A stretch of 64,000 nt of DNA, from the NCBI RefSeq assembly GCF_025685655.1, contig NZ_JAGSYG010000003.1:186001-250000 (forward strand), in the 5' to 3' direction. The position numbers and the translations under genes are program-made. The notes under the pieces were generated by a model. It did no database searches. It was not told the origin of the DNA and saw nothing but the letters and a program-made list of their open reading frames with translations. Shown piece by piece: positions 1 through 7,227 of the stretch; within the stretch, counting starts at the first letter, position 1; every line of letters begins with the position of its first letter. Origin of the DNA: Acidicapsa ligni (GTDB taxonomy: Bacteria; Acidobacteriota; Terriglobia; Terriglobales; Acidobacteriaceae).

Positions 1-1
1 C

Positions 2-211
2 GGCGCTATCTTTCGTAAATGGGCGACGATAACCAGAGACAAGCCCAAGCATCCATGGGAAGATGCCTTGATCGCAGCTACCGCCTGCGAGCGACGCTTG
101 ATCGTCGCGACCCGTAACACGAAAGATTTCGAAGGATTCACAACAGACTCCGACGTCTTTACTTTACAAACCTATAACCCGTTTCACTACGACACCCGAG
201 ATAAAGCGTGA
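2..211 (+). CDS. PIN-domain (VapC-like) toxin, C-terminal part
   Basis: The frame enters from outside the window, so only the last 69 residues are visible. They contain DALIAATACERRLIVATRN followed by KDF, the usual C-terminal half of a VapC-type PIN ribonuclease: the acidic residue of DALIAA and the TRNxKDF segment with its acidic residue contribute to the metal site in this family. It ends in the typical way with an NPF motif shortly before the stop. Its TGA overlaps the GTG start of pdxT by 4 bases, so the two are translationally adjacent, although no functional link is expected. The antitoxin would lie upstream, outside the window. Confidence 0.75.
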   Translation, partial: GAIFRKWATITRDKPKHPWEDALIAATACERRLIVATRNTKDFEGFTTDSDVFTLQTYNPFHYDTRDKA

Positions 212-849
212 AGAAACAATCATCAGAAAACAATTACCCGCACATCGGCGTCCTGGCCATTCAGGGCGACTACGAACGCCACGCAGCCGCCCTCGAAGAA
301 TCCGGCGCACGAGCCTCGCTCGTTAAAACTCCGGGCGAACTCTCCGACCTCGACGGCCTTATCCTGCCCGGTGGCGAGTCCAGCACCATGCTCAAATTCC
401 TGGAGCGCGACGGATTTTTCGCCGCCCTCCAGGAATTTGCCCAGCAAAAACCCGTCTTCGGGACCTGCGCCGGAGCCATCCTGCTCGCCAAAGACGTCCG
501 CAATCCGCATCAGGCCAGCCTCGCCGTCCTCGATATCGCTGTCGAACGCAACGCGTACGGCCGCCAGATCGACTCCGCCATTCTCGAACTGGATACCACG
601 CTGCCCGGCGGCGCGCTCGAAACCGTCTTCATCCGCGCTCCCCGTATTCTCTCGGTAGGCCAAAATGTAGAAGTTCTTGCCGAACGCGCCGGCTCTCCCG
701 TTCTGGTTCGTGAAGGTAAGACAATGGCCGCCACTTTCCATCCTGAGTTATCGACAGATCGGCGCGTTCACCGCGTATTCGTCGCCGAAGTCGAGAAGCA
801 TCGCGCTTCTGCTCTACTCGCGACCAAACAGCCAGCAGCCTTGCCCTGA
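208..849 (+). CDS. pdxT: Pyridoxal 5'-phosphate synthase glutaminase subunit PdxT
   Basis: Glutaminase subunit of the ribose-5-phosphate-dependent PLP synthase: it hydrolyses glutamine and channels ammonia to PdxS in the cytoplasm. The 213-residue length fits the family. Visible motifs are IGVLAIQGDYERH near the N terminus, LPGGESST at 53-60, the nucleophile elbow GTCAGAILLA with Cys87, and FHPEL with His178 and Glu180, completing the class-I amidotransferase triad. The start is GTG, overlapping the end of the upstream PIN gene; the first nine residues are polar and could be dispensable. pdxS is not in the window, so it must be upstream or elsewhere. Confidence 0.93.
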   Translation: MKKQSSENNYPHIGVLAIQGDYERHAAALEESGARASLVKTPGELSDLDGLILPGGESSTMLKFLERDGFFAALQEFAQQKPVFGTCAGAILLAKDVRNPHQASLAVLDIAVERNAYGRQIDSAILELDTTLPGGALETVFIRAPRILSVGQNVEVLAERAGSPVLVREGKTMAATFHPELSTDRRVHRVFVAEVEKHRASALLATKQPAALP

Positions 850-965
850 TTCCATTTTTCTACAAGAAAAACAACTTCTCGTAATTCCTATGCATCCTCT
901 GTGAATGACATGTAATCTCAGTTCCATCGGGAGTACCATGTAACCAGCAAAAGAGGTTCGCTGTC

Positions 966-1730
966 ATGCCCACGACCTTCACGCGCTATCCAGTTGAAAC
1001 CGAACGAAAAGACCCCGGCATTGGTGGCAAACCGCCCGTTGACCGGCGGCCCACCGGCGGTGGTGGCAGCGGAGATGACGACGAGTGGCATCATTCCGGG
1101 CGCAGCGGCCCTCGTGAACTCCTCAAGCGTTTTCGCATGATCATCTTCTTCGGGCTCGCCGGAGACATGATGTTCTTCCTCGCGCTCTCCGTCATGTTCT
1201 TCGCTCATCAGGGCACAGGACACTTCGACGCGCGCACACGGGAATTCATCGGCGACTGGCACCCCGTCCAGATTCCGCCCATTCTCTTTCTCAATACCGC
1301 AGTCCTGCTGCTGAGCAGCCTCACCATGGAGATCGCACGCCGCAACATCTTCCGCGAGTTTGACGTCGTCGAAGAATGGCTAGGTCTGGGACGTCCAGCA
1401 CTGTACCGCACCTTGCCCTGGCTGGGAGGTACGCTGATTCTCGGCGGCCTCTTCATCGCCGGGCAGTGGATGGCCTGGACTCAGCTCACCGTGCAGGGGT
1501 TTGCCTTTGATCGCTGGTCAACGCCCGCCAGTTACTTTTTCTACCTGATTACCGGAGTTCATGCCGCCCACCTTGTCCTCGGCCTGCTGGCGCTGGTCGG
1601 ATGTCTCAGCGCTCTCGGCTTCCTGCGTAAGGTCGAATACCGCCAGATCGCCGTCGATAGTGTGACCTGGTACTGGCATGCCATGGGCTTGGCCTGGTTG
1701 CTGCTCTTCACCCTGCTCGCACTGGATTAA
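966..1730 (+). CDS. Heme-copper oxidase subunit III-like protein
   Basis: Integral membrane subunit III of a cytochrome c or quinol oxidase. The 254-residue protein has a polar, Gly-rich N-terminal tail (about 1-56, with a GGGG stretch and acidic patch), then five hydrophobic segments at about 58-80, 104-124, 153-172, 190-213 and 233-252. Family features are the segment FLITGVHAAH-like near 192-202, the QWxAWTQL stretch after the third helix, and the closing WYWHAMGLAWLLLF. Five helices match the short form seen in many oxidases. No subunit I, II or IV gene is adjacent in the window; it sits 750 bases upstream of the complex I operon. It may assemble with an oxidase encoded elsewhere. Confidence 0.85.
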   Translation: MPTTFTRYPVETERKDPGIGGKPPVDRRPTGGGGSGDDDEWHHSGRSGPRELLKRFRMIIFFGLAGDMMFFLALSVMFFAHQGTGHFDARTREFIGDWHPVQIPPILFLNTAVLLLSSLTMEIARRNIFREFDVVEEWLGLGRPALYRTLPWLGGTLILGGLFIAGQWMAWTQLTVQGFAFDRWSTPASYFFYLITGVHAAHLVLGLLALVGCLSALGFLRKVEYRQIAVDSVTWYWHAMGLAWLLLFTLLALD

Positions 1731-1765
1731 CCGTCGATTGCTATCGCTTACCCGTCCTACAGATT

Positions 1766-2098
1766 TTAATCCTGCGTGTCTGCCTTCAAGAGTGGTAACC
1801 AGGACCGCAGCCGCTCCATCAGCGTAGGAACTTCGGGACAAGCGAAATACACCTCTCGATTCCTGTCCATCAGCATTCGAATCGCGACAATCTGCGGAGG
1901 TATACAGGAAAGCTCCTGCAAGCCACTCTGCAAACACTCCAAGGCAAATTCATCGCCAAGATACTCGATCGCATGCGCCAACATCTCAATCGCCCGCCCC
2001 TGCTGCGGGCTTATCTGTCTGCGTCGAACGACCTCCAACGTCTCAGGGAAAGTATCCGAAAATCGGGAAACAGTACTCTCGTCCTTGCCGCCTTCCAT
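1766..2098 (-). CDS. Small conserved-looking hypothetical protein
   Basis: A 110-residue soluble protein with no signal peptide or membrane segment. It appears all-helical and is rich in Glu, Leu and Arg, with the segment RGIEMLAHAIEYL-like near residue 38 and a pair of cysteines in the second half. It is convergent with the oxidase subunit III gene and divergent from the nuo operon. The family was not recognised. The uniform high-GC codon use and lack of a better frame on the other strand support it being real, but function cannot be stated. Helical repeats such as HEAT or TPR-like packing are possible but not demonstrated. Confidence 0.6.
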   Translation of the reverse strand: MEGGKDESTVSRFSDTFPETLEVVRRRQISPQQGRAIEMLAHAIEYLGDEFALECLQSGLQELSCIPPQIVAIRMLMDRNREVYFACPEVPTLMERLRSWLPLLKADTQD

Positions 2099-2361
2099 GC
2101 ATCACCCCTGATTTCCATCATCGGCTGCATAAGGTAGAGCTATAGGTAACCAGGATATTCGCTCGGTCCAATCTCCAAAAACGTAGACGCAAGTGATCTC
2201 TCCAAACCTCGCCCAGAGACCAGCTTTTACGCTGCCTGGCACGCTCTCTGGTGCGCCAATAGACTCAAACTCTTTTAAGAATTGGACTTGTCCGCAATCA
2301 AACTTTCCGCGTCCGGAGTTCCATACCTCGGGACAGCGCCTCTCTCTCCTTCATTCGCGGC

Positions 2362-2390
2362 TTGACGCAGCGCGGGCGAAAACCTAATCT
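2362..2390 (+). promoter_or_regulatory. Candidate sigma70-type promoter for the nuo operon
   Basis: TTGACG at 2362-2367 and TAATCT at 2385-2390 are separated by 17 bases, about 85 bases upstream of the nuoA start. It is the best promoter-like pair in the 378-base gap between 2098 and 2477. Otherwise nothing convincing was seen in that gap; short open frames there look random. Confidence 0.4.
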
Positions 2391-2476
2391 CAAAGCTAGC
2401 GGTAACGCAAAAGATGGTTATCGGGTTCCGTGTTCCCGTCCGGTCACCTCCGGTAAAGCCATCGGCGAGAGAGTGC

Positions 2477-2881
2477 ATGACAGTTCCTTATTTCTGGCAA
2501 TACATTCCGCTTCTGATGCAGATACTCGTTGCCTTTGGCCTCGGTCTCGGCATGGCTGTCGGCTCATACTTCATCGGTCGTCATCGCAATACGAAGACCA
2601 AGCTTGCCACCTACGAGTGCGGCATTGAAGCCGTTGGCGACGCCCGCGGACGCTTCAGCGTGCGCTTCTACATGGTCGCCATGCTTTTCATCCTGTTCGA
2701 TGTTGAAGTCGTCTTCATGATGCCCTGGGCAGTCATCTACCGCCAGCTCTACAACATCACGGGCAGCCGCTTCTTCGGTTTTGAAGAGATCCTCGTATAT
2801 CTGGGCTTCGTCGGCGTAGGCATCTTCTATATCGTGAAAAAAGGCATTCTCGATTGGTCCAACGACAAAGGTGATTTGTAA
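2477..2881 (+). CDS. nuoA: NADH-quinone oxidoreductase subunit A
   Basis: Membrane subunit of complex I at the junction of the peripheral and membrane arms. Three hydrophobic segments are visible, with the conserved loop TYECG (about residues 45-49) and the second-helix motif FDVEVVF (about 74-80). The chosen ATG at 2477 gives 134 residues, the usual family length; the frame is open further upstream, but those residues (VIGFRVPVRSPP) are not NuoA-like. A purine-rich GAGAGAG precedes the ATG. The stop TAA overlaps the nuoC ATG by one base, so the usual nuoB gene between them is missing. Confidence 0.93.
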   Translation: MTVPYFWQYIPLLMQILVAFGLGLGMAVGSYFIGRHRNTKTKLATYECGIEAVGDARGRFSVRFYMVAMLFILFDVEVVFMMPWAVIYRQLYNITGSRFFGFEEILVYLGFVGVGIFYIVKKGILDWSNDKGDL

Positions 2882-3375
2882 TGAGTACCACTCTGCCAGA
2901 TAAAGAATCCGTGCTGCGCGAAAAGGCGGATCATCCCGCAGTCGTCGCCATCATCAACTGGAAACCAGAAGCATTAGCTGAAGCTTGCTGGGACCGTAAT
3001 GAACTCACCCTCACCATTGCTCGCGAAGAAATCGTAGGCGCAGGCTTCGCCGTCCAGAAAGCGGGTTACAACTTCCTCGAAGATGTGACCGCTGTCGACT
3101 GGCTGCCCGCCTCACCGCGTTTCCAGGTCAGCTATCACATCGTTTCGCACTCCCACAAAGAGCGCATCCGCCTGCGAGTCATGGTCGATGACAAACGTCC
3201 CTCGCTCGATACCATTACCTCTGTCTGGCCCTCGGCCAACTACTACGAACGCGAAGTCTTCGACCTCTTCGGCATTCGCTTTGATGGCCATCCCAATCTG
3301 CGCCGCATCATGATGCCCGAGGAATGGGAAGGTCATCCACTGCGTAAGGACTATCCCGTCGAAGGCTATCGGTAA
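2881..3375 (+). CDS. nuoC: NADH-quinone oxidoreductase subunit C
   Basis: Peripheral-arm subunit of complex I (30 kDa family). The 164-residue protein carries the signature near its C terminus: YEREVFDLFGIRFDGHPNL followed by RRIMMPEEW, and HPLRKDYP. It is a stand-alone NuoC, not fused to NuoD or NuoB. The start ATG overlaps the nuoA stop by one base, indicating translational coupling. A 106-base gap separates it from nuoD. Confidence 0.94.
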   Translation: MSTTLPDKESVLREKADHPAVVAIINWKPEALAEACWDRNELTLTIAREEIVGAGFAVQKAGYNFLEDVTAVDWLPASPRFQVSYHIVSHSHKERIRLRVMVDDKRPSLDTITSVWPSANYYEREVFDLFGIRFDGHPNLRRIMMPEEWEGHPLRKDYPVEGYR

Positions 3376-3481
3376 AATCATCAGCGCCTGGACGAGTCCT
3401 GCGTTGTATTCTTAACTGTTAGCTCTTTATTGAAGATCATCCAGCAGCAATACCGGCAACACGCAGGGGAGAAAAGCTTTC

Positions 3482-4702
3482 ATGGCACAATTGACGGCAA
3501 CGCCGATTCTCGAAGCCGCCATCGCCGAGGGTTCCAACGACCAGACCATGGTTCTCAACATGGGCCCGCAGCACCCGTCCACCCACGGCGTCCTTCGCCT
3601 CGTGCTGGAAATTGACGGCGAGATCGTCACCAAGCTCTACCCCGAGATCGGCTATCTGCACACCGGTATCGAAAAAACCTGCGAAGCCAAGTTCTATCAG
3701 CAGGTAGTTCCCCTCACCGATCGCATCGACTACCTCAGCCCGATGCACAACAATCTCTGTTATTGTTTGGCCGTCGAAAAGCTCATCGAGCTGCCCATCC
3801 CAGACAAGGCCCAGTGGATTCGTGTTCTTCTCTCCGAACTCACCCGCCTCAATTCTCATCTCGTCTGGCTCGGCACCCACGCCATGGACATTGGCGCACT
3901 CACAGTCTTCCTCTACACCTTCCGCGAACGCGAAGACATCCTCCGCATCTTTGAGCATGTAGCCGGCCAGCGCATGATGACCAGCTACTTCCGCATCGGT
4001 GGTCTTGCGATGGAGCCGCCTCTCGATTTCTTCGACCGCGTGCAGAGCTTCATCAAGACCTTCCCGGAAAAGATCGACGAATACTCGAACCTGCTCACCG
4101 GCAATCCGATCTTCGTCAATCGTCTGCAAAATGTAGGCCACCTTTCCGCGGCAGACGCCATTGCGCTCGGCGTAACTGGACCACCCATGCGCGCTTCTGG
4201 AGTTGACTTCGATCTCCGCCGCGACATGCCCTACTCCAGCTACGAAAAATTCCAGTTCAAGGTTCCCACCTCGGATCGCTGCGATGTGTGGGGTCGCTAC
4301 CTCGTTCGTCTCGAAGAGATGCGCGAGTCCGTCAAGATCATTCAACAGGCTCTCGACGGAATGCCCCAGGGTCCCGTCAAAGCCGACGCACCCAAGATCG
4401 TATTGCCCGATCGCGAAAAGATGAAGACCCAGATGGAGTCGCTCATCCATCACTTCAAGATTGTCACCGAAGGCTTCGCAGTACCCGCAGGCGAGGTCTA
4501 TCAAGGCATTGAATCCTCACGTGGACAGATGGGCTACTACGTCGTCTCCGACGGCACCGCCAAGCCCTACCGCGTACACATGCGTAACCCCAGCTTCGCA
4601 TCCCTGCAGGCACTCGAAACCATGTGCCAGGGCCGCATGCTGGCAGACGTAGTAGCAGTTATCGGTTCCATCGACGTAGTTCTCGGCGAAATCGACCGCT
4701 AG
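3482..4702 (+). CDS. nuoD: NADH-quinone oxidoreductase subunit D
   Basis: The 49 kDa subunit that forms the quinone-binding cavity together with NuoB. Near the N terminus it has NMGPQHPSTHGVLRLVLEID, and further on the expected helices of the [NiFe]-hydrogenase-like fold, ending with SIDVVLGEIDR, where the acidic C terminus is typical. At 406 residues it is a normal length. GGGGAG lies about 10 bases before the ATG. The partner NuoB, which carries cluster N2 next to this subunit, is not encoded in this operon. Confidence 0.95.
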   Translation: MAQLTATPILEAAIAEGSNDQTMVLNMGPQHPSTHGVLRLVLEIDGEIVTKLYPEIGYLHTGIEKTCEAKFYQQVVPLTDRIDYLSPMHNNLCYCLAVEKLIELPIPDKAQWIRVLLSELTRLNSHLVWLGTHAMDIGALTVFLYTFREREDILRIFEHVAGQRMMTSYFRIGGLAMEPPLDFFDRVQSFIKTFPEKIDEYSNLLTGNPIFVNRLQNVGHLSAADAIALGVTGPPMRASGVDFDLRRDMPYSSYEKFQFKVPTSDRCDVWGRYLVRLEEMRESVKIIQQALDGMPQGPVKADAPKIVLPDREKMKTQMESLIHHFKIVTEGFAVPAGEVYQGIESSRGQMGYYVVSDGTAKPYRVHMRNPSFASLQALETMCQGRMLADVVAVIGSIDVVLGEIDR

Positions 4703-4745
4703 CTTTTTGCTTCACCGGAAAGAGTTGCCACCCCGAAGGGAACAG

Positions 4746-4814
4746 GAGCCTTTAGGCTCGTGAATCAGCCCGAGAGATCACAGGGGCTTTAATAGGGTAC
4801 GGGCTTCAGCCCGT
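4746..4814. repeat. Pair of small hairpin repeats in the nuoD-downstream gap
   Basis: Two short perfect hairpins occupy the gap: GAGCC-TTTA-GGCTC at 4746-4759 and ACGGGC-TTCA-GCCCGT at 4799-4814, the latter followed by GCATAA. A related element, GTATGGGC-GTGA-GCCCGTAC followed by ATAA, lies after nuoG, and GATGGGC-TCA-GCCCATC lies after the HU gene. They lack a strong U-tract and interrupt an operon, so they look more like a dispersed palindromic repeat than terminators. Confidence 0.6.
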
Positions 4815-4872
4815 GCATAAACAAGAAGTCAACAAAAAGATTCTGAGAGCTTTAGTCCCAGAGGGAAATCAA

Positions 4873-5226
4873 ATGAGCGCCGCAAATCCAATCGAACTTC
4901 GAAATGCGGAGCCGGTCTATCAGGAAGAAGTCCTCTGGCGCGAGTTCTGGGTATCGCTCGCTTCCCTGCTCCGCAGCTACACCGCAGCCCATGGCCTCAA
5001 CCGCAAAGAGCAGGCCACGGTAGAGTTAGGCGAAGGCACAATCACAGTACGCGCAGGACTTCGCTGGTTACGTCTCGATAGACAAGCCTCTGAAGTCATC
5101 TGGACAAGCGAAAACGGCACCACCGGAACGATGAACTTAACGGAAGACGGCAAACTGAAGTCCGTAGCCGGAGAAGAAGAGATGGATATGCAAGCCGAAG
5201 CCTGGGCACGGGAGCTGATGCAATGA
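4873..5226 (+). CDS. Unknown small protein encoded inside the nuo operon
   Basis: A 117-residue soluble protein between nuoD and nuoE. The ATG at 4873 was chosen because GAGGGA lies 7 bases upstream; an earlier in-frame ATG at 4813 falls inside a hairpin repeat. The stop overlaps the nuoE ATG in the form ATGA, so it is translationally coupled to a complex I subunit. The sequence is acidic, with an N-terminal helix-like portion (EEVLWREFWVSLASLLRSYT) and a beta-rich middle (VELGEGTITVRAGLRWLRL). It has no cysteines or membrane segment, so it is not a disguised NuoB or NuoI. Family not recognised; an accessory or assembly role is only inferred from position. Confidence 0.75.
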   Translation: MSAANPIELRNAEPVYQEEVLWREFWVSLASLLRSYTAAHGLNRKEQATVELGEGTITVRAGLRWLRLDRQASEVIWTSENGTTGTMNLTEDGKLKSVAGEEEMDMQAEAWARELMQ

Positions 5227-5738
5227 GTACAGAAACGATGTCCATATTCTCCCCGCAACTCGCGGCCAAATTTGACGCGCTGGTACTGAAGTATCCCGTC
5301 AAACGATCCGCACTCGTTCCTATGTTGCTCTACGCACAGGATGAAATCGGCTACGTCTCTGATGCCGTCATTGCCGAGATCGCCGATCGTCTTTCGATCA
5401 CTCCATTGGATGTGCGCAACGTGGCAACGTACTACTCGATGCTGCGTTTCAAGCCCGTAGGCAAATACAACGTGCAGGTCTGCACCAACATCAGTTGCAT
5501 GTTGCGCGGAGCATACGACCTGTTCGACCATCTGCAAGGCACTCTCGGCATCGGCCACAAAGGTGTCACCGCCGACGGCGTTTTTTCACTCGAAGAAGTC
5601 GAGTGCATCGGAGCCTGCTGCTGGGCGCCCGCCATCCAGGTCAACTACGATTTTCACGATGAACTCACCAACGACAAGGTAGACGCAGTGCTCGCAACCT
5701 ACCGTGCAAAAGCAAAGGGAGCTACGACCAATGCCTAG
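5223..5738 (+). CDS. nuoE: NADH-quinone oxidoreductase subunit E
   Basis: The 24 kDa subunit with the [2Fe-2S] cluster N1a of the NADH dehydrogenase module. Cys87 and Cys92 (CTNISC) and Cys128 and Cys132 (ECIGAC) give the thioredoxin-like C-x4-C...C-x3-C ligand set. At 171 residues it has normal length. The ATG overlaps the stop of the upstream unknown gene by 4 bases, and its own TAG overlaps the nuoF start by 8 bases. Confidence 0.95.
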   Translation: MSTETMSIFSPQLAAKFDALVLKYPVKRSALVPMLLYAQDEIGYVSDAVIAEIADRLSITPLDVRNVATYYSMLRFKPVGKYNVQVCTNISCMLRGAYDLFDHLQGTLGIGHKGVTADGVFSLEEVECIGACCWAPAIQVNYDFHDELTNDKVDAVLATYRAKAKGATTNA

Positions 5739-7041
5739 GCTTGTCTCGCATCCCGACGAAGTCAAAATCATCTCCCGCCGTTTTGGCATGGGAGCAACAG
5801 ACATCGACCGCTTTATCGAACTCGGTGGCTACGAGTCTGTGAAGAAAGCTCTCGCGCAAGGCCCCGAATGGATCATCAACGAGATGAAGGCCTCCGGCCT
5901 GCGTGGTCGCGGCGGAGCAGGCTTCCCCACCGGTCTCAAGTGGTCTTTCGTGCCCAAGCAGTCTGCCAAGCCCAAGTATGTTCTCGTCAACGGAGATGAG
6001 TCCGAACCTGGCACCTGCAAAGATCACCTCATCTTCCTGCACGATCCGCACGCTATTATCGAAGGCACCATCATCGCTGGCCTCGCCATCGGCGCCAAGA
6101 CCGGCTTTATCTACCTGCGCGGCGAGTATCGCTATCTCATCCAGATCGTCGAAAAAGCTGTGGCCGATGCATATGCCAGAGGCTTCCTCGGCACCAATAT
6201 TTTTGGCAGCGAAACCGAATTTCAGGTCATCGTTCAGAGCGGCGCCGGAGCCTATGAAGTAGGCGAAGAGTCTGCCCTCATGGAGTCGCTCGAAGGCAAG
6301 CGCGGCGTGCCACGCATCAAGCCGCCATTCCCCGCCGTCGTCGGCCTCTACGGTGGCCCCACGGTCATCAATAACGCAGAGACCATCGCCGCAGTTCCAC
6401 ACATTCTTGCGATGGGCGGCGCAGCTTATGCAGCCGTAGGCTCAGAGCGTAACGGCGGAACGCGCCTCTTCGGAATCAGCGGTCACGTCGAACGCCCCGG
6501 CATCTATGAGTTGCCCATGGGCTACAACCTCAAGAAAATGATCTATGAAGTAGCCGGTGGCATTCGCGGTGGCCGCAAGCTCAAGGCTGTAGTTCCAGGC
6601 GGCTCCTCGACTCCAGTTCTCCTGCCGGAAGAAATCGAAAACCTCGGCATGGACTTCGACCAGGTAGGCAAAGCCGGCTCCATGCTGGGTTCGGGCGGCG
6701 TAGTTGTTATCGATGATCAGACCTGCATCGTCGAGTTTGCCCTGCGCACTATCAGCTTTTACGCTCACGAAAGCTGCGGCTGGTGTATTCCCTGCCGCGA
6801 AGGAACGGACTGGCTCAAGAAGTCGCTCACTCGCTTCCACGCTGGTTTCGGCACCATTCAGGACATCGACAACATTCAGTACCTAGCCGAAAACATGATG
6901 GGGCGCACCTTCTGCCCGCTCGGCGACGCAGCAGCCATGCCCACCATCGGCTTCGTTAAAAAATTCCGCAAGGAATTCGAAGATCACATCAACGGCAAAT
7001 CGTGCCCATACGCCAAACACGTAGAAGTAGCGCTGGTTTAA
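5731..7041 (+). CDS. nuoF: NADH-quinone oxidoreductase subunit F
   Basis: The 51 kDa subunit, binding NADH, FMN and the [4Fe-4S] cluster N3. With the ATG at 5731 (AAAGGGAG about 9 bases upstream) it has 436 residues. The glycine-rich GLRGRGGAGFPTGLKW and NGDESEPGTCKD segments bind NADH and FMN. An SLBB-like region follows, and the cluster ligands are Cys349, Cys352, Cys355 (SCGWCIPC) and Cys395 (FCPLGD). The frame is open upstream inside nuoE, but family alignment favours this start. A 186-base gap without recognisable features follows before nuoG. Confidence 0.95.
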   Translation: MPRLVSHPDEVKIISRRFGMGATDIDRFIELGGYESVKKALAQGPEWIINEMKASGLRGRGGAGFPTGLKWSFVPKQSAKPKYVLVNGDESEPGTCKDHLIFLHDPHAIIEGTIIAGLAIGAKTGFIYLRGEYRYLIQIVEKAVADAYARGFLGTNIFGSETEFQVIVQSGAGAYEVGEESALMESLEGKRGVPRIKPPFPAVVGLYGGPTVINNAETIAAVPHILAMGGAAYAAVGSERNGGTRLFGISGHVERPGIYELPMGYNLKKMIYEVAGGIRGGRKLKAVVPGGSSTPVLLPEEIENLGMDFDQVGKAGSMLGSGGVVVIDDQTCIVEFALRTISFYAHESCGWCIPCREGTDWLKKSLTRFHAGFGTIQDIDNIQYLAENMMGRTFCPLGDAAAMPTIGFVKKFRKEFEDHINGKSCPYAKHVEVALV

Positions 7042-7227
7042 ACAAGCTTCCGTAGAGAAGCACGGCAGCAAAATTTAATTCCCCGTGATCAGTGATTCAA
7101 TCGTAAGGATCACGATGAAGCCAGAGTAGTCAGACGAATACTGGAACAGATGGCTGGAAACTAAGTACCGACCAGAAAAGCCATACTGCAGCCCAGCGGC
7201 GCACATCAGGCAGCATAAGGAAAATCA

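Noticed and set aside
3437..4504. 355-codon minus-strand frame opposite nuoD
   Set aside because: Antisense shadow of nuoD; no promoter, no family.
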